Below, in pieces: positions 23,551-33,885 of a stretch of 64,000 nt of DNA. Position numbers and translations under genes: made by a program. The DNA lies in the NCBI GenBank assembly GCA_005784505.1, contig VCAZ01000022.1, positions 1,309,195 to 1,373,194 of the forward strand, given 5' to 3'. Below the pieces are notes generated by a model that was not told where the DNA came from, searched no databases, and saw only the letters and a program-made list of their open reading frames with translations. Each line of letters opens with the position of its first letter. Position 1 is the first letter of the stretch. Origin of the DNA: Bagarius yarrelli (Eukaryota; Chordata; Actinopteri; Siluriformes; Sisoridae).

Positions 23551-26328
23551 ATGGCGGCCGTGCGCAGCAGCGCCTTAATGCCTTTCTCCATTCAGGCGAT
23601 TTTGAACAGAAAAGGAGAGGATGAGGAGGACGAGGAGGAAGAGGAAGAAGGAGACGAAGAATCGAGGCGCCATCTGAAACAGTTGGACATGTGTTTTTCG
23701 AAACGCGCGTGCTGGAAAATATTTGGAGGAACGCACGAGGAGGCTGACAGGGATAAGGGGGAGAGGGAAAGGGAAAGGGAGAGAACGCGCGTGGCGGCGA
23801 GCCACCACAAGAGCTACGACTCAGACTCTGGACTCAGTGAGGACCACCAGCACGAACACCACCATCATCATCATCATCACCACCAACTCGAAGATGAACG
23901 AGATGCGAAAAGCAGCTCGGGGCGCGAGCGGCGGGACGGCTGTGATGAGAGCTCGCGCGCGCTGGATGACAGCTTTCACGACGAGACGGACCGGGAGTCC
24001 ACAGCCGCGGAGCACGCGCGAGAACTCAGCGACTGCGAGCTCTTAACCAGCGTGTCCGGTATGTGCGTCAGTTACCAGTTCACTGAAAAACGTTGCCACA
24101 ATGTTCACTAACGTTCTTGTTCTAATGTTCTTGAAATAAGTGTCAACATACGTTCTTGTAAACGTTCCAAACTTAGAACGTTATTTCTCTGCTGAGGACA
24201 TTTATCAAGTAGAAAACTCGTCATTAGAACGTTTTATCAACGTTCAACAAACTAAAGTTCTGCTTCCGTTCAAAATCACAGAACAGGAAATTTGCTAACC
24301 GGTGAAATCAAAACTTGGAATTATTATTTGTTCTTTAATAAATTAAAATCCACAGATTTGATCTTTGAACAGGACGTACAATTGAACCAGCAGCAGAGAA
24401 ATTTCTCGGGTTTATAATGTAAATATGGCTTCATAATTATAGTCCAACTTTTCTAACTTTAATTTTCTGTTTTATGTCTAATAAACAGTTAAATCAGAAA
24501 AATTAATTCATAACAATAAAAATATACCAAAACACAGGGGTGAAGGGCCTTACTCAGGGGCCCAGCAGGGGTAAAACTGGTATTGCTGGGAATTGAACCC
24601 AATCAGTCGGTAGTCCAACAACCGAGCTACCATTTGCTCTATAGTCTGCGTTGTTAGGTGCTGTTAGTTGATGTAGGCTTTCTTTCTAGCAGGGTTCATA
24701 GAGTAACTGAATAAACCAGCAGGACATATTCTCAGTTAGTGTTCTGTTAAAATCCAATCAGGAAATGATGTGATATTAATATTTTTCCCACTACGATTGA
24801 ATTATATTAGTTTTTTTTATAGAAACATATACCCATGTATATATGTGATTTTTATGCAGCGACTTCTGATGTCTGCGAATGTAGTGCGATTCAGATCCCG
24901 ACCTGATCTCACAGGAAGGAAAGAGATGAAAAGTCCAAAAGTTTAAATGAAAACTGTGGTTGTAAACTATTCTTTAAAACGGGGTTTGATTGGGTTAAAC
25001 TGATCGGATTTTTTTAGAAACTTTGGAATCTACAAGAAAAAAAAAACTGAGGAAAAAGTGCCAAAGTAAAAATAGACAGACTCAAAACTAGGACTAGAAA
25101 TTTACTGGGAAAAAAACACCTCAGTCACTAACTAACAGCCCCTAAATACCCCCTAATAATGCAGACTATAGAGGAATGGTAGCCCGGTGGTTAAGGTGTT
25201 GGACTACTGACTGATTGGGTTTAATTCCCAGCAATACCAGTTTTACCCCTGCTGGGCCCCTGAGTAAGGCCCTTCACCCCTGTGTTTTGGTATATTTTTA
25301 TTGTTATGAATTTATTTTTCTGATTTAACTGTTTATCAAAAAAATTTTAAGGTTACAAAAGTTTGACCACATAAAAATGAGGCCATATTTACAATATAAA
25401 TCCGAGTGTAAATGTCAGAAATGTAGAAATAAAACAAAAAATATTTATTTTTAATTACATTTTTTTTGTGATTTGTGGAAAATATAATTCGGATCATTAT
25501 AATCAAACTATTATGGGGTTTTTTAAAGAAAAGCGTAAATTCGGGTCAAATCACATGACTTTATCTCATCTTTACTTCCACACACGTGTGGAGTGCAGCT
25601 CAGTTTAACTATATCTATATCTCAATTATCAATAATCTCAATAATCTATATTAATAATCTCAATTATAATAATGAATAATCCGTGTAGAACAGTATAACC
25701 CCACACTATTGTACATGCTTTATTTTGTGGTGTTTATATAGTGGAGTGTTTACAGTGGTGTGACAGTAATCTGAGTATTTTTTGAGTAATAATATGAGAT
25801 TTTATTTCTCGTGCTGTTTTAGACTGTATTAACGCGGAGGAGAAGGTCTCAGAGCAGGTGTCTGGTGGAAAACAGCGCAAAAAACGCTCCCGCGCAGCAT
25901 TTTCTCACGCACAGGTGTTCGAGCTGGAGCGCCGCTTCAGCCACCAGCGCTACCTGAGCGGCCCCGAGCGCGCGGATCTGGCGGCGTCACTGAAACTGAC
26001 AGAGACGCAGGTGAAGATCTGGTTCCAGAACCGCCGCTACAAAACCAAGAGGCGTCAGATTGCCGCAAGCAGCGCCGCATCTGCAGCCGCCGCCGATTTA
26101 CTCCTACCCGCCGCCAAGCGCGTGGCCGTCAAAGTGCTCGTGCGCGACGACCGTAGACAGTATTCTCCTGGAGAGCTGCTGCTCCTGCGACCACCGCCGC
26201 TCCTCGCGCTCCAGCCGCCATCTTCGTCATCTTCATCATCATCATCATACTGCTACTACTATCATCCTCACGCGTACTGTGCGCCCGCCTGGACCCTCTC
26301 CGCTTCTGCGTGCGCAGGGAACCAGTGA
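23551..26328 (+). CDS. nkx3-2: NK3 homeobox 2 transcription factor (Bapx1), two exons
   Basis: Homeodomain repressor of jaw-joint, axial skeleton and visceral mesoderm development (family knowledge). Exons 23551-24058 and 25823-26328 join in phase 1, giving 337 aa against 333 in human. The start is chosen because [19 protein letters not shown] aligns with the vertebrate N-terminus; it has a G at -3 and +4. Seen: TN/eh1-like motif FSIQAILN at residues 12-19, an acidic run, DSDSGLSED, a nine-His run, and the homeodomain at about 188-248 with [14 protein letters not shown] including Tyr54, the NK-2 class hallmark. The tail has AVKVLVRDD, a poly-Ser run, YCYYYHPH and PAWTLS, matching Nkx3-2. Lies between bod1l1 and rab28 as in other vertebrates. 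Confidence 0.95.
24085..24260. repeat. AACGTT-rich degenerate repeat, copy 2
   Basis: Starts within 30 bases of the nkx3-2 exon 1 donor. Contains AAACGTTCCAAAC, TTAGAACGTTAT, TTAGAACGTTTTATC and similar strings. Confidence 0.55.
24412..25405. repeat. Inverted pair of SINE-bearing repeats in the nkx3-2 intron
   Basis: Left arm about 24412-24670 and right arm about 25135-25405 are reverse complements with small differences. Both include the SINE body (GGGCCCCTGAGTAAGGCCC), flanking CAAAACACAGGGGTGAAGG, and outer sequence as far as TGTAAATATGGC. The loop is roughly 450 bases. The transcript could fold into a long hairpin. Confidence 0.75.
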
Positions 26329-26836
26329 TAGAACCCGCAGAAAAAAAAACAAAAGTGTTTGTTTGATTCTATATTTTTGGTTTGTTTGGATTTTAAGCTT
26401 TCAACAAATCCAGAGAGACGATAAGACGCTGCGTTCAACTGTTTTAAGCTGAAACCAATCGAAAGACTGAAAGACCGTTAATTATATTATTAATGTGATT
26501 CATTTTTTTTTTTTTGGTATTATTGTTGATATAATTTCCTGAATGTATGGAAGAAACACAAAGTTACGCGTTTCCGTTCCGTTTTTTTCCGTTTAATCGG
26601 TACTGGAGAACAGGAACGGGCCGTCATTTACGCACAGCAAAGAACGAAACACGTGGAGGTGAAAACGGAGGAAAGTTCAGCACTTCCGGGTTATTATCGT
26701 ATTCCTGCGCAAACAACTTACCAGAGTGTGTGTGCGCGTGCGTGTGTGTGTGAGTTTGACAGCTGCAGACTTTAGTGTTAGTGCAAAACGGTGTTACAGT
26801 TTACAAAGACGTTGAACATTAAAACACACACACACG

Positions 26837-26876
<40 letters not shown>

Positions 26877-27046
26877 TAAAGCTGTTTGTGTTTTGTACAG
26901 TTTGTTTGAGCTGGAAGGTTTATTAAAGGCGTTAAAGTGTGTGTTTAAGTGCAATACAATCGTGTGAAGGAAGAAACAGGAAAAACAACTGCGCAGAACG
27001 AAGATGCACTATTTTCTATTTAGCCTTGATTTTTTTTTTAAATAAA
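26329..27046 (+). other. nkx3-2 3' UTR
   Basis: Follows the TGA at 26326. Includes an imperfect (CA)n(CG)n(CA)n run at 26822-26872 and ends at an AATAAA at 27041-27046, the probable poly(A) signal. Confidence 0.55.
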
Positions 27047-27164
27047 ACCTCTTAATAGGCTTAAAATATATTAATAATAATAATAATAACAATCAAAACT
27101 AAAGCGTTTAAAATAATTAACTAATTTTTTTAAAAAAAGGAATAAACAGTTTTATTTGCGTGTT

Positions 27165-27395
27165 GCTCCAGCCAGGTGGGTTCCCATCCTCTTATCAGGA
27201 GTTCTCGTGTGTGTGTGTGTGTGTGTAAGGTTGATAAATGCTTTATCACATGGCTTATGCGTTATTCTGATGGTTTAGATCCCCCGCTTGTGTCCCCTGC
27301 ATGGACATTTAGGTGAAAGTCCTCGCACTGCTTCAGTCGCAGCATCGGATTGCTTTAATTCAGCTTCCGTTTATCACCTAATTCTCCAGTTGTTG
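27165..27395. promoter_or_regulatory. Candidate nkx3-2 enhancer 1
   Basis: Unique, balanced-composition sequence in AT-rich surroundings, broken only by a short (GT)n. Contains TTATCAGG and repeated TTATCAC (Hox/GATA-like) and CCATCCTC. Candidate based only on composition and position. Confidence 0.25.
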
Positions 27396-27549
27396 TCTGG
27401 TTTTTCTGCTTTTGTTTAATTGGGTTATTTACGCAAAACCAACAATAATTAATTATTCCCGTCATTAAATTATGTTTATTATAATGTAAGTCGATTTGTT
27501 ATAATAGAAATGATTTTATACACTTGATATTTTGTACTATATAAAATGC

Positions 27550-27840
27550 GACACAGGGAACGTTTCCAAAACTTTCGCTGAGACAACGTTGTCTCAATGT
27601 TCGGACAAAACGCTCCTAAAATAATGTTTATGGAACGTTCTTATAAATTTTATTGTACGGGTGTTTGTTCTTATGACGTCCTTAAGACGCTATTCATTCT
27701 GGATGAATGTTTAAAGAAAAACGTTCTTGGAGCATCACGAAATAACTTTAAAATAACGTTTTATCAACGTTAAGCAAAGTGGACATCATTATGTTTTCGG
27801 TCACATTCTTAAAAACAAAACATAACGTTTGTTAGTTTGT
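27550..27840. repeat. AACGTT-rich degenerate repeat, copy 3
   Basis: Contains GGGAACGTTTCC, GACAACGTTGTC, TGGAACGTTC and AAAACGTTCTTGG; related to copies 1 and 2. Confidence 0.5.
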
Positions 27841-28329
27841 TAGAATGTAAAAATAAAAATTAAAAAATTAGTTAGAAATTACAGTCCCATTATTCTTAAA
27901 ATAACAACAATAATAATGATAATATTCATGCAATTTAAATCTATAAATAATTAATCTTACATTATTATTATTTATCATGCAATTTCAATATATATTAGCT
28001 ATTGTACATTATTATTATTATTAATCATGCAATTTCAATATATATTATTTATTGTACATTATTATTATTATTGTTATTATTCAGGCAGAACTTTTTTTCC
28101 TTTTTCATCCATTTTCGTTATATATTTTAGTTGCATTAAACACATTTATTTAGCATAACTAGCACAAGCATTTATGCTGTTTTGTTTTGTTTATTTATAG
28201 ACAGTCATAAAGAGCAATAGTCGTAAATATAACGGTAATATTTTAACTATAATTTAACCCTATAAATGTAATGCATATATATTTTCCCCCTTTTTTTTGC
28301 TATCAAAACAAAAAACCGAAAATAATATA

Positions 28330-28560
28330 AATCAGCGGCTCTGACTGAAGTTTAAGTCGATCTCAGGGAAAGAACAGTAATAATAGTGATTTTGTGGCCA
28401 GATCAGATTTTCCCATTGATATATTTGCCTAACAAAAGCTAATAACATTTTCAACTCGCGCTCAGTGCAAAGGACACCTGTTTTTGTAACTCACACCTGT
28501 TTACAGGATAAGCCGTCTAAAGCAAACAAATTAATTTATTTGCGTATTTTCGGCGTGTCA
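28330..28560. promoter_or_regulatory. Candidate regulatory block 2
   Basis: Unique sequence with two CACCTG E-boxes (in GACACCTG near 28474 and CACACCTG near 28491), CTAATAACA and AATTAATTTA homeodomain-type sites. Support is weak and rests on composition. Confidence 0.2.
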
Positions 28561-30659
28561 TTAAACCTTAAATGCTTTAACTGCTAGAAATTTATTTACA
28601 TTTTTTTACTAATTTCTTCAACTCAATTCTAACAACCTTTGTTTGCTAAGCTAGCTGCTTTCCCTAGGGTCCGTTACCGCCTTTGATTTTTTTCGTCATA
28701 TTAAAAGTAAATATGTTAACAAAATAATTAAAACTAAACATTTACAAATTAACACTTCCTCCTAAGAGGTTTTTGCATTCGGGAATTTTTCCAGCCAATA
28801 TAAATTTATAATCATTTAAGCAGTATTATAGTCCAGCTAAATTAATTTATCATTTTAAATATAATTATTAGAAACTCGTTTAGACTCTTTAACATTTACT
28901 ATCTTTCACCTGAATAAACTTTTAAAAGCCACAAAAACATAACAAGCTACTTAGATATGCCAAAAAATGGCAAAGACGGCCGCCATATTCGAAGCTCTAC
29001 GGTTTTTAGTATACATGACGTCACCTCTAAAGGAGTATTTAGACTACCTGCTTTTTGTGGTGCATTGTTTGGATTTTTTCAGGTAGAAAATATTTCAGTA
29101 CTAAAAGAAGGAGACAGTATATAAAATGGCTGAACCCTGATCAGTGTCCCACCTACTGAACTTGGAAGCTGAATGAGACACCGAATATTTTAGTCTGTTT
29201 TTACAGAACTGGGTCATTTGGGCAACGACTGAAGAACCAAATGACTCGGTTTATAGATTGGATCATGTTGCTTTATTATCTTTATTAAACATTATTTCAG
29301 GGACATAAAGTCACATCATAATCTGTTTTAACAGCAAGCGTAAAGACACAAAATGGAGACAATACAGTGTAAAAGTAAGACAAACAGCACTTTCACTACT
29401 CAGGTATTGTTATATATTCATTAAACTCGATCTGGCCTTTAAGCTACCAATAACTGACCGAATAATACAAATATTTCTCCTCTAAAAGGGTTTTTAACAC
29501 AAACACTGACACCACCTAACCGTACTTCTATACTAATTTAGCAGACAGAACGATAAAACTCCACCCTGGATCACCTCAAGGGAATTTTTCGACACCACAG
29601 CCTGCAATTGTGGCTTCTGTAACCAAGAGCTCTCAGAAAACAATGGAAACCGCCAAAGTAGACAGTCAGTGGTAATAATAGCCGTTATAGCCAGTTCCAA
29701 TCATGACATATAATAACTTCTCCTTTAAAATGGAAGTCAAGACCAGCAAAAGAAATGAGTTTTATGTCCAACAGGAATTCATTTTACCGAGACTGATTAT
29801 GTCTCTATGATGTTCTTATAACACACACAGTTAAATATAGACGTCCTGAAGATTCAGCCCCTTTTTCGACCCTACAGGAAGTGAAATAACGACATCAACT
29901 CGTATAATTGACTCCTAAAGACTCATTCGAGTCCTCTATACTACTATACACACACAATTGAGCGTTTTATACCTTATTTAGTCCTCAGTGTCCAATCAAG
30001 ACACATTTTATAGAGAGTAATGCCTCCATCAGTGCTCATCATCTGCTTTAAACTCTCTTTCTTTCACAATCTGCCCCTTTTTTACCGGTACAAAAAGGAT
30101 GTTTGCACTCCCCAAGAGCCCCATAATATCAATCTATAGCTAGACAGATGTGTGATTAAGCACCTTTTATAGGCTATATTTAATATTATTTTATAAAAGC
30201 TTCGATCTGGGATGGTTAAGGTTGTAGACATATTTTTAATTTGCCCCCGACAGGTTTATTCACCTCCGTTGGATACTTTTTGGTGTCCGGTAGCACATGA
30301 TATATGAAAAAATGTATACAATACAGCGCACTATGTTAGCTAGGGGAAGTCATTTACAATCTGGGACACACAAATCTACACAGTGTGTGTGGGTGTGTCT
30401 AAAATGTCCCTACCCATGTGTAGCTGTGGGACACAGTGAAAAACATTTTGCTTTAAATGAGATTCTTCCTTGTTACACACACACACACCAATATGATTTG
30501 TTCACCACTGAGCTTTTCAGGTACTGAAAAAGATGATATATTGCATGTGAAGGTGCAGTGAAGGACTGCCGCCTGCCCCCCCCCCTTCTTCTTTAAACTC
30601 CGCCCCTATAAATAACCACCCCAATGGTTAAACATTCTGGGAAAAAGCACAGAAATCAC

Positions 30660-31038
30660 AGAGAGGGAAAAAAATCTCGAATGAGGCCTCTATACTGAGT
30701 GAGTATGTGTGTCTAAGAGGGAGCGTGAGAGAATAAGAAAGAGAGACAATGAGAAAGCGAGAGAGAAAGAGAGAGAAGAAGAGAAAAGAGGAAGCAAGAG
30801 AGAGTAAGAAAGAGAGAGAGCAAGAGCTAGGGAGAGAAGAAAGAGCGAGAGAGAGAGCAAGAAAAAGAGAAATAGGGAGACAAAGATAGGAGAGAGAGAG
30901 AAAAGAGAGCGAGAGAATAAAAAAGATAGGGCGAGAGAGAAAGACAGAGTAATAGAGAGGGTAGAAAAGAGAGAGAGAGAAGAGTGAATGAGAGAGAATA
31001 AGAGAGCGAAAGACAGACAAGAGAGAGACGAGAGAATG

Positions 31039-31070
<32 letters not shown>

Positions 31071-31075
31071 TAAGA
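30660..31075 (+). repeat. Polypurine GA-rich tract
   Basis: About 400 bases of GAGAGAAAGAG-type sequence ending in (GATA)n. The antisense frame through it is an artefact. Confidence 0.9.
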
Positions 31076-31239
31076 GTAAATGAGACAGATGGAGAGTGAG
31101 ACAGTGTGTGTGGATGGGGTGTGCAGATGAATCACTGGGATGATGGGAGATTCACTGTCTATCTTCACTCTCTTACTTCCGGTTATATTTAATGTAGTTT
31201 ATTTTTTTGCTCTTTAGCGGGACGAACATGTTTTCCTAC

Positions 31240-31600
31240 ACACACCAATTAGCAATGAATGAACGCACGCGCGTGTAGACACGCTCCTAAAACCCACTTC
31301 ATGTTCTTCTGCTACTACTGCTAATAAAAAGGCTCGTGCAGAGCAGTCGCTGCCATGTCCAATGGCGTGGTCTTTCCCCCGCAGATTTATCAGGCATTAT
31401 GTCTCCTTTCTGCTCTGTATATTTACGCAGAGATTTTGGAGACGTCAAAGGTAATTTGTGCACACACGCTAATAGCGGCTGCATGACGGCCTAATGACGC
31501 TTAATCATGTCGGGCCGCGCGAGCCCGTTGTTGTGCCAGATCGGGTTTCCCGTAATAGAAAGTAATGGCGGTGAAATTGGCGTTTCTCCTCGCCGTGTGT
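31240..31600. promoter_or_regulatory. Candidate nkx3-2 enhancer 3 (strongest)
   Basis: About 360 bases of unique, GC-balanced sequence between a GA tract and AT-rich DNA. Contains GCAGATTTATCAGGC, TATTTACGCAGAG, a TCF/LEF-type TCAAAGG at 31445, and paired homeodomain sites TAAT (31492) and TTAATCA (31501). There is no convincing reading frame. It lies about 5 kb downstream of nkx3-2. A jaw-joint enhancer of Nkx3.2 has been described in vertebrates, but I cannot say whether this is it. Confidence 0.4.
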
Positions 31601-32309
31601 GTGCGTGTGTGTGTGTGTATGTGTGTGTAATCCCGAGCTCCTCCGCACCTGCGAGTCATTCCTTCAGTCCTCCCTCATCTCTGCGCGTTTTTATTTAATT
31701 ACACAGCCTATAAAAATACAAGAATCGAGTTTATTCCCGATCAGTGCAGGTAAGAAATATCTCACTTATAATCAACCTATTATTAGAATAAAACATTACA
31801 TATAATAATAATAATTATAATAATAATAGTAATGCTAATTTTATAATGTAATTATTAGCAGTCCAGGATAATTTATTTAAGACTAAATATTGATATATTT
31901 GTATATTTTCTTGTCATTTCTCTGTTGTTATAAATCTGCACTATCGTTTTATCCACATTTTTTCCATTAACGTCACGTGTCTTCCCACGTGTTACCGGTC
32001 CTAATCTATGCGGGGTTTAAGGTTTAATTTTTTTTTTACTAACTTATTGTCATTAAAAACTAACTTATAGTCATTAAAACTAAGCTTTATTGTTTGGTTG
32101 ATTATTCTTTTGTTTGCTTAATATAAATTTACTATTTATAAAATGAAAACGGTACTATTATTATTATTATATTATTTTTTAATAATATTATTTTTTTAAA
32201 TTATGTTGTTATTATTGTGTTGTTGTTATTGTTATTATTGTTTTAAATTATTATTAATAGTATTGTTATTATTATTATTATTATTATATTACTACTACTA
32301 CATTTTGTC

Positions 32310-32490
32310 TAGGGGTGTCGGAGTAAAGTAAAGAGCTTGCGCAGTGTGACGTGTGCACCGGATAGAACGCATGCACGCGGCACATCTGTCAGATATTTCC
32401 TCCAGCTGTTGGCGCAGGTACATCTGTTTCACATTACACACTGCTCCGACACGCGCTTAACCTAATGAACAAACCGCCGCAATAAAAATA
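32310..32490. promoter_or_regulatory. Candidate enhancer 4 with paired GTGTCGGAG arms
   Basis: Unique block with E-boxes ACATCTG (twice) and CAGCTG, a TTTCC stretch and a TTAACCTAATG site. A 9-base sequence GTGTCGGAG near 32314 recurs as its exact reverse complement CTCCGACAC near 32445. Flanked by AT microsatellites on both sides. Confidence 0.35.
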
Positions 32491-33204
32491 ATAATAATAA
32501 TAATTTTAACGTTTGCGTGTTTAATTTATTCTCTAGGTTATATTCCTTATTTATGTATTTATTTCCATTTCTTTATCGTGCTTCAAGTTAATTTATAAAA
32601 ACTGTATAAAATAAATGATGGAAATCCAGTTAAACACTGTGCAGGTTACAGCAATTAACAGCAATGTGTATTTTATTTTTATTTATTTAAACTGTTTAAT
32701 TATTATTCAGGCCTACATTTTTATTAGCTATCATACACGAGCTCGTGCTTTACTAATGACGTCATTCACGTCACTCTGAATTAAATTAATTAATTATTGT
32801 ATAGTATTTCTTGTACTTTGTTAATGATTTCCGTTGATGTTATTTTGCTATCATGTGTAATAGATTGGTGTAGTACAGGCTGTGTAATTATTATTATTAT
32901 AGTAAATAAATAAAGGCTGCTGGTATGTGATGTCAGCTATTCTAATTCTACTTTAATCACGTGACCCAAAGGTGACAGTTTATTATACTGATAGACAGAC
33001 AGACAGATAATGTTACACTGAGACAGACAGAAGGATAGACAGATAATGTTATACTGACAGACAGATAAGTTTTAAGAGTATCGAGCGAAATAGGGAAAAT
33101 TTCCCTTTATGTTATTATATGTTATATGTTAGTATATATGTTACAATGTTATGTTATTATATGTTGTATGTTATTATAAGTTATACATGTTGTTACGTTG
33201 TTAT

Positions 33205-33250
33205 TATGTTATACGTTATCATATAATAACATATAATAACGTATAACATA
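33205..33250. repeat. AT-rich palindrome within TTATATG repeats
   Basis: Perfect 15-base arms TATGTTATACGTTAT (33205-33219) and its complement (33236-33250) around a 16-base spacer, in a wider array of TTATATGTTA-like units from about 33100 to 33300. Confidence 0.8.
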
Positions 33251-33699
33251 TGTTATTATATGTTATGTTATTATGTTTTTATATGTTATTATATGTTATA
33301 ATGGTTCCAGTCTTTTCAATGAGACTCGGTTAGGAGGTGTTGTATATATTTCGCTCTATCATAATAAGAGAACACTAAAACAATTCTATTTCTACTTTTC
33401 CATTAAAAAACCTTTATATTATTCGAGCTGAAGCTGCTCGGAGGCACGAGCGCACTCAAATAACACATTCTCTTATTCTGGGTTCCTGCAGAAACCCGGG
33501 TTTCCTGGCAACGAGGAAGCGTCAAGGCGGACGAATCCATTTGTCCCCTGTGGGGAGGTCCACAAATAAAAGACTCTAAAACTCACCCAGAGTGTGTTGG
33601 AAAACACACAAACGCATAGATTCTGAGAATAAACACAAGTTAAAACCGTAAAGGCGTTTCATAAGAAGCACTTAAAGGTCGACTATGACGTTATTAAGT

Positions 33700-33885
33700 G
33701 TCTTAATATTGCTAAGCTTTACCCCCCAAATGGTTGATTCCAGTCTCTGGCTGTTTGATTAAACATGGCGGCCCGTTGCTTAGTACAAACTGTCATATGA
33801 TTCTAACCTTACTTTTCCAGGCGTCTTGGCGATTTTATGGTTTGTTGTATTTACTTAGGTTTATATTAAACATACCCCGATAAAT
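33700..33885 (+). promoter_or_regulatory. Likely rab28 promoter and 5' UTR
   Basis: TATA-less. A YY1-type ATGGCGGC at 33765-33772 lies 120 bases before the start codon, a common arrangement in housekeeping promoters. It could also lie in the 5' UTR. Confidence 0.4.

Larger units (their letters stand above)
27047..33700. other. nkx3-2 to rab28 intergenic region
   Basis: No protein gene found. Contains an AACGTT-rich repeat at 27550-27840, several unique candidate regulatory blocks (27165-27395, 28330-28560, 31240-31600, 32310-32490), a polypurine tract at 30660-31075 with (GATA)n at 31040-31070, AT microsatellites at 32155-32300, and TTATATGTTA-type repeats with a palindrome at 33100-33300. 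Confidence 0.6.

Noticed and set aside
25168..25290. tRNA-like sequences in the SINE copies
   Set aside because: Only a degenerate A/B-box head is present, the cloverleaf cannot be closed, and the same body recurs in many copies.
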